Shown: positions 58,099-64,000 of the stretch, piece by piece | Layout: each line of letters starts with the position of its first letter | How positions within the stretch are numbered: position 1 is the first letter of the stretch | Source of the DNA: Gammaproteobacteria bacterium | Lineage (GTDB): Bacteria; Pseudomonadota; Gammaproteobacteria; Pseudomonadales; Halieaceae | Direction of reading: 5' to 3' | Length of the DNA: 64,000 nt | Assembly: GCA_030427485.1 (NCBI GenBank) | Contig: JAUICG010000016.1 | Coordinates: 56,044-120,043 of the forward strand | The notes under the pieces: generated by a model | Told to the model about the DNA's origin: nothing | Databases searched by the model: none | Seen by the model: only the letters and a program-made list of their open reading frames with translations | Translations under genes and position numbers: made by a program

Positions 58099-58590
58099 AT
58101 GCGACGCATTATTTCTATGCTGATGGAAAATGAGCCCGGCGCATTATCGCGCGTGGTCGGCCTGTTCTCGCAACGCGGCTACAACATCGATACTCTGAAT
58201 GTGGCTCCCACTGACGATCCCACGCTGTCTCGTCTTACGCTGACGACGGTGGAGAACGACCTGCGGATCGAACAACTTACCAAGCAACTCAACAAACTGG
58301 TGGATGTGGTGAAGCTTGCCGATCTGACGGAGGGCGCGCACATCGAGCGCGACCTGATGCTGATCAAGGTGCGGGCCACCGGTGTTGCGCGCGAAGAAGT
58401 GAAGCGCACGACCGATATATTTCGCGGGCAAATTGTGGATGTCGGTCCGACCGTTTATACCATCCAACTGGTTGGCACCAGCGACAAACTCGATTCCTTT
58501 GTCGCGGCAATGGCGGGCGCGGAAATACTGGAAGTGGTGCGCTCCGGCGTCGCCGGGATTTCCCGCGGGGAGAAGGTCCTGAGCCTGTAG
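58099..58590 (+). CDS. ilvH: Acetolactate synthase small (regulatory) subunit
   Basis: The 163-residue protein has an N-terminal ACT domain (MRRIISMLMENEPGALSRVVGLFSQRGYNIDTLNVA) that binds valine for feedback inhibition, and a C-terminal small-subunit domain ending GVAGISRGEKVLSL. It starts one base after the ilvI stop. A strong terminator follows. Confidence 0.97.
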   Translation: MRRIISMLMENEPGALSRVVGLFSQRGYNIDTLNVAPTDDPTLSRLTLTTVENDLRIEQLTKQLNKLVDVVKLADLTEGAHIERDLMLIKVRATGVAREEVKRTTDIFRGQIVDVGPTVYTIQLVGTSDKLDSFVAAMAGAEILEVVRSGVAGISRGEKVLSL

Positions 58591-58630
58591 CTCCAGTGCG
58601 CCAATTCGCGACATGCATTCGTGCAGCGAC

Positions 58631-58657
58631 AAAAAAGGGGCCATTGGCCCCTTTTTT
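58631..58657. terminator. Bidirectional terminator between ilvH and ilvC
   Basis: GGGGCCA-TTGGCCCC forms the stem, flanked by six A residues on the left and six T residues on the right, so it can stop both convergent transcripts. Confidence 0.93.
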
Positions 58658-58676
58658 GTCGGCTGTGCCTGGCGCT

Positions 58677-60149
58677 TCAGACGATGCGCTTCATCGCCGT
58701 CATGTAACCGCGCAATTTTTTGCCGACAACTTCTACAGGGTGGCTGCGAATCGCATCATTCACCGAGATGAGTTCGACATTATCGACGCCGTTGTCGCCC
58801 TCGATACCCTTGCCGATTACATCGGTGTCAATTTTGCTCATAAAGTCAGCCAGCAGTGGGCGGCAGGCGTGATCGAACAGGTAACAGCCATATTCCGCAG
58901 TATCGGAGATCACCACATTCATCTCGTACAACTTCTTGCGGGCGATGGTATTGGCGATCAGCGGCGTTTCATGCAGCGATTCGTAGTAGGCTGATTCCGC
59001 GATAATACCGGCGGAAACCATGACCTCGAACGCCAGCTCCACTCCCGCTTTGATCATTGCAACCAGCAGGATGCCGTGGTCATAAAACTCCTGCTCAGAA
59101 ATGTCGGCGCTGGTGTTATCAGACCTTTCGAAGGCGGTCTCCGCCGTCGCGGCTCGCCACTTGAGCAGATTGGCATCATCGTTGGCCCAATCCGCCATCA
59201 TCGTGCTCGAGAACTCGCCGGTCATGATGTCGTCCTGATGCTTTTCATACAGCGGGCGCATGATGCTTTTGAGTTCGTCGGCCAGGTAGAAGGCGCGGAT
59301 CTTGGCGGGGTTTGACAGGCGGTCCATCATGTTGGTGATGCCGCCGTGCTTCAGCCCTTCGGTGACGGTCTCCCAGCCGTACTGGATCAATTTTGATGCA
59401 TAGCCGGGATCGATGCCTTTCTCCACCATCTTGTCGAAGCACAGTATCGCGCCGGTCTGGAGCATGCCGCAGAGGATGGTCTGCTCGCCCATCAGATCGG
59501 ATTTTACCTCAGCAATAAACGAAGATTGCAGAACGCCGGCCCGGTGCCCGCCAGTGCCGGCGGCATAGGCTTTGGCGAGTTCGAGTCCGTCACCGTTGGG
59601 GTCGTTCTCCGTGTGTACCGCGATCAGCGTGGGCACGCCGAAACCGCGCTTGTATTCTTCGCGGACCTCGGTGCCAGGGCATTTGGGCGCGACCATGATC
59701 ACGGTGATATCGTCGCGAATCTTCATGCCTTCCTCCACGATATTGAAGCCGTGGGAATAGGACAGGCACGCGCCTTTTTTCATCAGAGGCATGACGGCGG
59801 CCACGACACTGGTATGCTGCTTGTCCGGCGTCAGGTTCAACACCATATCCGCGCCGGGAATCAGTTCCTCGTAGGTGCCCACGGTGAAGCCGTTCTCCGA
59901 CGCGTTTTTCCACGACTGGCGCTTGGCCGAGATAGCCTCTTCGCGTAGCGCGTAAGAGACATCCAGGCCGCTATCGCGGAGGTTCAGGCCCTGGTTCAGG
60001 CCCTGTGAGCCGCAACCTACGATCACCAGTTTCTTCCCACGCAGCATATCGACGCCGTCGGCGAATTCGGAGCGTTCCATGAAGCGGCACTTGCCGAGTT
60101 GCTCAAGTTGCAGGCGCAGCGGCAGCGTATTGAAGTAATTGTGTCCCAT
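58677..60149 (-). CDS. ilvC: Ketol-acid reductoisomerase, class II (long form)
   Basis: I start at 60149 ([21 protein letters not shown]), matching the E. coli protein; the frame extends to 60200 without conserved sequence. The 490-residue length and duplicated C-terminal domain identify the long class II enzyme, unlike the roughly 340-residue class I form usual in Pseudomonas. NADPH binding is shown by [20 protein letters not shown]; Mg-binding acids lie in the [13 protein letters not shown] and later TAEYG blocks. It converts acetolactate to dihydroxyisovalerate. Divergent ilvY probably activates it. Confidence 0.97.
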   Translation of the reverse strand: MGHNYFNTLPLRLQLEQLGKCRFMERSEFADGVDMLRGKKLVIVGCGSQGLNQGLNLRDSGLDVSYALREEAISAKRQSWKNASENGFTVGTYEELIPGADMVLNLTPDKQHTSVVAAVMPLMKKGACLSYSHGFNIVEEGMKIRDDITVIMVAPKCPGTEVREEYKRGFGVPTLIAVHTENDPNGDGLELAKAYAAGTGGHRAGVLQSSFIAEVKSDLMGEQTILCGMLQTGAILCFDKMVEKGIDPGYASKLIQYGWETVTEGLKHGGITNMMDRLSNPAKIRAFYLADELKSIMRPLYEKHQDDIMTGEFSSTMMADWANDDANLLKWRAATAETAFERSDNTSADISEQEFYDHGILLVAMIKAGVELAFEVMVSAGIIAESAYYESLHETPLIANTIARKKLYEMNVVISDTAEYGCYLFDHACRPLLADFMSKIDTDVIGKGIEGDNGVDNVELISVNDAIRSHPVEVVGKKLRGYMTAMKRIV

Positions 60150-60239
60150 GACGGAGATCCTCGGGTGAGAGTTGAATTGTGGGACGGCACGATACGACAT
60201 TTAGTCTCTTGCGTAAAACGCTATATCGGTAATACTGTG

Positions 60240-60254
60240 TTGCATATATTGCAA
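60240..60254. promoter_or_regulatory. Putative IlvY operator in the ilvC-ilvY intergenic region
   Basis: TTGCA-TATAT-TGCAA is an interrupted palindrome containing the T-N11-A pattern typical of LysR-family sites. It lies 14 bases before ilvY. A second dyad GCGT-AAA-ACGC is at 60211-60221. IlvY of E. coli binds two operators in the same divergent position. Confidence 0.6.
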
Positions 60255-60268
60255 TGTAGGAAGATGCT

Positions 60269-61177
60269 ATGGAGATCAGGGCCTTATCAGTATTTTTGAG
60301 CGTGTCCGACACGCTCAATTTCAGCCGTAGCGGTGAGATGCTGCATATGAGTGTCTCGGCAGTCAGTAGAACGGTGCAGCGCCTTGAGGAAGAACTTGGA
60401 CAGCCCCTGTTGGAGCGGGACAACCGGCGGGTCCGGCTGACCGGGGCGGGTCGTGAGTTTCGCGCGTATGCGCGTCACGCGATTGCGGAGTATCAGCAGT
60501 TGCGCCGCAAGCTGGGAAGTGACGATGAACTGGCGGGAGAGGTCAGCCTGTACTGTTCCGTGACCGCGACCTACAGCGTACTGGCGCCGATTCTGGAAGC
60601 CTTTCGCGGTACCCACCCGGCGGTAGAGATCAAGATGCACACCGGCGATCAGGCCGACGGTATCGGCCGAATTCTGGAAGGGCAGGACGATGTCGCCGTG
60701 AGTGGTCGCCCCAGCCAGGTGCCAGGCCGCATGGAGTTCCTGCCGCTACTGGAGTCCCCGCTGCAATTTTGTGTTCCGGCGGCGGATTGTGCGGTGCGCG
60801 ACATGGTGCTGGCTGCCGATACCGGCAGCGGCGATATCAACTGGAACGGTATTCCGTTCATTGTGCCGGAACGCGGGATAACCAAGGAGATGCTCGACAC
60901 CTGGTTTCGTGAGCAGGGCGTGCGCCCACGGATCTACGCCCAGGTAGCGGGACATGAGGCAATCGTCGCGATGGTCAGCCTGGGCTTGGGCGTTGGTATA
61001 GCGCCGCACCTGGTAATTGGAGCCAGTGGGATGGCATCGCGGGTCGAGCAGATTACCGTGCGCGAGGGCCTGCCGCCGCTTACTGTGGGCCTGTGCAGCC
61101 TGGGCCAGCGATTGGCCAGCCCGCTGGTAAGGTCTTTCTGGGATGTCGCGGGGCAGACCTACGGTTCGAGTGTTTGA
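60269..61177 (+). CDS. ilvY: LysR-family activator IlvY
   Basis: The 302-residue regulator has an N-terminal winged helix (ALSVFLSVSDTLNFSRSGEMLHMSVSAVSRTVQRLEEELG split over residues 5-43) and a periplasmic-binding-type effector domain. HPAVEIKMHTGDQADGI, VPGRMEFLPLLE and QVAGHEAIVAMVSLGLGVGIAP resemble E. coli IlvY closely. IlvY senses acetolactate or acetohydroxybutyrate and activates ilvC, which lies divergently 119 bp away. Confidence 0.9.
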   Translation: MEIRALSVFLSVSDTLNFSRSGEMLHMSVSAVSRTVQRLEEELGQPLLERDNRRVRLTGAGREFRAYARHAIAEYQQLRRKLGSDDELAGEVSLYCSVTATYSVLAPILEAFRGTHPAVEIKMHTGDQADGIGRILEGQDDVAVSGRPSQVPGRMEFLPLLESPLQFCVPAADCAVRDMVLAADTGSGDINWNGIPFIVPERGITKEMLDTWFREQGVRPRIYAQVAGHEAIVAMVSLGLGVGIAPHLVIGASGMASRVEQITVREGLPPLTVGLCSLGQRLASPLVRSFWDVAGQTYGSSV

Positions 61178-61183
61178 TACCAT

Positions 61184-62077
61184 ATGCGGATAGCTGACAC
61201 AGTGGGTAAGCCTATGGCCACGAATGACGACGGATCCCGGCAGGCGGCGGATTCCGGGGCAACGGAAAAAGAACCCGCCGGCGGCGCTGTCGCCCCGCGC
61301 CTGGATTTACTGGTGGACGAGCACGAGGAAGAGGTCTCGGTAAACGGCCAGACCGTACGGCACCAGGGTATTTACCTGCTGCCCAACCTGTTCACCACCG
61401 CTGCGTTGTTTGCCGGGTTTTACGCCATTATCGCGGCGATGCGCGGCGACTTCGAAAACGCCGCCGTGGCGATTTTTTTTGCGATGGTACTGGATGGCCT
61501 GGACGGTCGCATCGCGCGCCTCACCAACACCTCGAGCAAATTCGGTGAGGAGTTTGACAGCCTCTCCGACATGGTGTCTTTTGGTGTTGCGCCGGCGCTG
61601 GTGGTTTTCAGCTGGGCGCTGGGAGACCTCGGCAAGTTTGGCTGGAGCACAGCCTTTATCTATGTGGCGTGCGCTGCATTGCGACTGGCGCGATTCAATA
61701 CCCAGATAGATTCGGCGGACAAAAACTATTTCACCGGGCTGGCCAGTCCGGCGGCGGCGGCCATCCTGGCCAGCGCAGTCTGGGTGTGCCATGACCTCGG
61801 CCTCGTAGGGACGGCACTGCCACGCGAATTGTCCTTCCTGATCGGGCTGCTTACCGCGGTGGTCGGTTTCCTGATGATCGCGAATTTCCCTTACTACAGC
61901 TTCAAGGGCATCGATTTCCGTGGCCGTGTACCGTTCGTCGTGATGATTGCCGTGGTACTCGTTTTTGGCCTGATAACCCTCGATCCACCGAGTATTCTGC
62001 TGGTGGCATTTCTGGTCTATGCGTCGTCGGGGCCTATCATGCTGGTGGCAAAGAGGCGCAAACGCCACAAGACCTGA
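61184..62077 (+). CDS. pssA: CDP-diacylglycerol-serine O-phosphatidyltransferase
   Basis: This integral membrane protein makes phosphatidylserine, the precursor of phosphatidylethanolamine. The CDP-alcohol phosphatidyltransferase signature is LDGLDGRIARLTNTSSKFG, then EEFDSLSDMVSFG, around residues 104-136, with several membrane helices after it. The first ATG at 61184 gives 297 residues; ATG at 61214 gives 287 and is equally possible since the N-terminal tail is not conserved. It is of the integral Bacillus/Pseudomonas type, not the soluble E. coli type. Confidence 0.92.
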   Translation: MRIADTVGKPMATNDDGSRQAADSGATEKEPAGGAVAPRLDLLVDEHEEEVSVNGQTVRHQGIYLLPNLFTTAALFAGFYAIIAAMRGDFENAAVAIFFAMVLDGLDGRIARLTNTSSKFGEEFDSLSDMVSFGVAPALVVFSWALGDLGKFGWSTAFIYVACAALRLARFNTQIDSADKNYFTGLASPAAAAILASAVWVCHDLGLVGTALPRELSFLIGLLTAVVGFLMIANFPYYSFKGIDFRGRVPFVVMIAVVLVFGLITLDPPSILLVAFLVYASSGPIMLVAKRRKRHKT

Positions 62078-62162
62078 TGCTTACTCGCATGCGCAGTGGG
62101 GAACCAATCGCCGGTTTAGCGCTCTGAACAACAGTATGAACTGTTAAGCGGATACGAAGTCC

Positions 62163-63149
62163 ATGAGCAAGCATTTCAAGATTCCTGCGATTGCCTCCTC
62201 TGAAATCACGCCCGAACCGGTGTACCTGAAGCGACGTGCGCTCATGCAGGCGGCGGGTTTGGCCGCGCTGCCCCTGTTGGGAGGTGTTTCGCGAGCCGCG
62301 CAAGGAGAGGAGACAACCGGTGGCGCGCCGCTGGCGTATCGCGAGCCCGACTCCGCCGCCGGGGGATTTACTACCGGCGAACAGGCGACACCGTATGCAG
62401 ATGTAACGGCCTATGGAAACTTCTACGAATTCGGCACGGATAAAGGCGATCCGGCGCGCCACGCGCATCAGATGATAATTGACCCCTGGTCGCTGGAGGT
62501 CGATGGCGCGGTACGCAAGCCTGGCAAGCTTCACCTGGAAGATATACTCGGCGGGTTTGATTTGCAGGAGCGCATCTACCGGCTGCGCTGTGTGGAAGCA
62601 TGGTCCATGGTCGTTCCCTGGGTCGGCTTCCCGCTGGCTGATTTGCTCCAGCGTTTTGAGCCCGGTAGCGAGGCCAGGTATGTCGCGTTCGAGACGCTGT
62701 ATCGCCCGAGTGAAATGCCCGGCACCCGTTCTTTCACCAGCACGATCGACTGGCCCTACCGCGAGGGCCTGCGCATGGATGAAGCGATGCATCCCCTTAG
62801 CCTGATGGCGGTGGGCCTGTACGGCAAAACCCTTCCCAACCAGAATGGCGCACCTGTGCGTTTAGTGGTGCCGTGGAAGTATGGATTCAAGAGTATCAAG
62901 TCCGTTGTGCGTATCCGTCTTTTGGAGAAGCGGCCCCGGACAACCTGGGAATCGCTGGCTCCGGAGGAATACGGCTTCTATGCCAACGTAAATCCCAATG
63001 TGGATCACCCGCGCTGGAGCCAGGCCTCGGAACGTCGATTGCCCTCCACGCTTTTCAGTCCCAATCGAATCCCCACGCAAATGTTCAACGGTTACGCTGA
63101 GCAGGTGGCCCACCTGTACAAGGGTATGGACCTGGCGCGGAACTATTGA
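62163..63149 (+). CDS. msrP: Protein-methionine-sulfoxide reductase catalytic subunit MsrP
   Basis: The 328-residue periplasmic molybdopterin enzyme repairs oxidised methionines in envelope proteins. A Tat-type signal is seen (LKRRALMQAAGLAALPLLGG, RR near residue 24). The Moco-ligand Cys is in YRLRCVEAWSMVVPWVGFPL near 142. The C-terminal YGFYANVNPNVDHPRWSQ is the usual YedY ending. It overlaps msrQ by four bases. Confidence 0.96.
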   Translation: MSKHFKIPAIASSEITPEPVYLKRRALMQAAGLAALPLLGGVSRAAQGEETTGGAPLAYREPDSAAGGFTTGEQATPYADVTAYGNFYEFGTDKGDPARHAHQMIIDPWSLEVDGAVRKPGKLHLEDILGGFDLQERIYRLRCVEAWSMVVPWVGFPLADLLQRFEPGSEARYVAFETLYRPSEMPGTRSFTSTIDWPYREGLRMDEAMHPLSLMAVGLYGKTLPNQNGAPVRLVVPWKYGFKSIKSVVRIRLLEKRPRTTWESLAPEEYGFYANVNPNVDHPRWSQASERRLPSTLFSPNRIPTQMFNGYAEQVAHLYKGMDLARNY

Positions 63150-63751
63150 ACATGGAGAGGACTCTGAAAGTCGGCACATTTGTGCTTTGTCTGTTACCGT
63201 TTTCATGGGTTTTTTACTCGGCTGCAGCGGGACGACTGGGGCCGGATCCCGCTGAGGCGCTGACCCTGTTTACCGGTGAATGGTCATTGCGACTGCTGGC
63301 ACTGACGCTACTGCTATCGCCTTTGCGTATGTGGTTCGGCTGGTCCATTGCGCTGCGGCTGCGCCGCATGCTGGGGCTTTTCGCGTTTTTCTATGCCTGC
63401 ATGCACTTTGCCAGCTTTCTGCAGTTCTATATCGGCTGGGATGTCGCCGCGCTTGGCGAGGAACTGGCGGAACGCCCGTATATTACGCTGGGCTTCGCTG
63501 CATGGTTATTGATGCTGCCGCTGGCAATCACTTCCACCCGAGGTATGCAGCGTCGATTACGCGGACACTGGCAGCGACTGCATCGACTGGTTTATCCCGC
63601 GGCACTGCTGGCGTGTTTGCACCTGCTGTGGCAAGCCCGTTCCGATGTAGGCGAAGCACTGGTCTACCTCGCCGTATTCGCCGCCTTGCTGGGTTGGCGC
63701 GCCAGGCGCCGTTTCCTCAGGGGGCGCCCCGGGGTAGCTGCACGGACCTGA
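63146..63751 (+). CDS. msrQ: Haem-binding membrane subunit MsrQ
   Basis: The 201-residue protein has about six membrane helices and haem-ligand histidines in FFYACMHFASFLQFY and RLHRLVYPAALLACLHLLWQ. It passes electrons from the respiratory chain to MsrP. The ATG overlaps the msrP stop, so the pair is coupled. Confidence 0.95.
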   Translation: MNMERTLKVGTFVLCLLPFSWVFYSAAAGRLGPDPAEALTLFTGEWSLRLLALTLLLSPLRMWFGWSIALRLRRMLGLFAFFYACMHFASFLQFYIGWDVAALGEELAERPYITLGFAAWLLMLPLAITSTRGMQRRLRGHWQRLHRLVYPAALLACLHLLWQARSDVGEALVYLAVFAALLGWRARRRFLRGRPGVAART

Positions 63752-63841
63752 CATAAGTTGCTGCAATCGTACATTTCTGGTGAAGTTTTGAGCAGTTCCT
63801 GGCCGGGGAAAAATATCCTCAAAATATTTCCACAAAAGCGC

Positions 63842-63869
63842 TTGCAGGGGGAGTGGCTATGCGTATAAT
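63842..63869 (+). promoter_or_regulatory. Probable rRNA operon P1 promoter
   Basis: TTGCAG (63842-63847), 16 bases, TATAAT (63864-63869) with a GC-rich GCGC discriminator after it. An A/T-rich stretch at about 63810-63837 immediately upstream looks like an UP element. The strength of these elements and the leader that follows point to an rRNA operon. Confidence 0.75.
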
Positions 63870-63923
63870 GCGCTTCCCCGATGAGGCACTCCTCACGGTG
63901 ATCTGCGCCCTGGCGGTTGCGGA

Positions 63924-64000
63924 TGTTGTTTAACAAGTAGATGAAGACAGATGTGTGGGCACTTGTTGGGATAGTTGTCACAACTATTCAGGTACAACAA
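63924..64000 (+). ncRNA. rRNA operon leader with boxA, cut by the right edge
   Basis: TGTTGTTTAACA (63924-63935) matches ten of twelve bases of the boxA antitermination consensus TGCTCTTTAACA, and the downstream TGTGTGGGCACTTG resembles gammaproteobacterial pre-16S leaders. The 16S gene itself should start beyond the window. Confidence 0.72.

Overview
The window is a 64 kb chromosomal segment of a gammaproteobacterium. Its housekeeping gene order (murJ-ribF-ileS-lspA-fkpB-ispH-minor pilins; pilRS, nadE, bamD-rluD-pgeF-clpB; ilvI-ilvH-ilvC/ilvY-pssA-msrPQ-rrn) resembles the order I remember from Pseudomonas. Protein sequence and the generally high GC suggest a marine relative of the Cellvibrionales/Halieaceae type. 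That placement is inference; no rRNA body lies inside the window.

Layout. 0-8.5 kb: the 3' part of aceK coupled to two histidine-phosphatase genes, tesB with a double-domain TetR regulator, a MATE exporter, tag, a crotonase and a divergent ApbE-like protein. 8.5-18.5 kb: an AT-richer block with two giant beta-propeller sensor kinases (one hybrid with receiver and Hpt) and, divergently, two tandem paralogous family 2 glycosyltransferases. 18.5-21.7 kb: an alkyltransferase-like protein, fxsA and groES-groEL with a CIRCE operator, a sigma70-like promoter and a possible sigma32 promoter. 21.7-24.8 kb: a complete IS1595-family element with about 42-bp inverted repeats, an 8-bp A-tract target duplication and several passenger genes, including a PIN-domain protein behind a possible antitoxin-like partner and an antisense GIY-YIG-like gene.

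24.9-38.6 kb: a PuuD-like membrane protein, a coiled-coil membrane protein, class I fumarase, exonuclease I, pyrB, a Nudix hydrolase, murJ, ribF, ileS, lspA, fkpB and ispH, many overlapping or closely spaced. 38.7-48.2 kb: type IV pilus minor pilins with PilY1 and a PilE-like pilin, then convergent pilSR. 48.4-55.9 kb: nadE, bamD, rluD, pgeF, clpB (with a good sigma32 promoter) and a DUF4124 protein. 56.3-63.8 kb: branched-chain amino acid biosynthesis (ilvI, ilvH, ilvC with divergent ilvY), pssA and msrPQ. The right edge holds what looks like an rRNA operon promoter and boxA leader, so 16S rRNA should begin just outside the window.

The most unusual region is the IS1595 element with its cargo. 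The PIN gene reads back through its expected first catalytic aspartate into sequence with no ATG, GTG or TTG start; the only well-placed candidate is an ATC codon eight bases after GAGGAG. Next are the AT-rich sensor kinase/glycosyltransferase block, the tandem TetR fusion and the ApbE-like protein that lacks the family's usual motifs.
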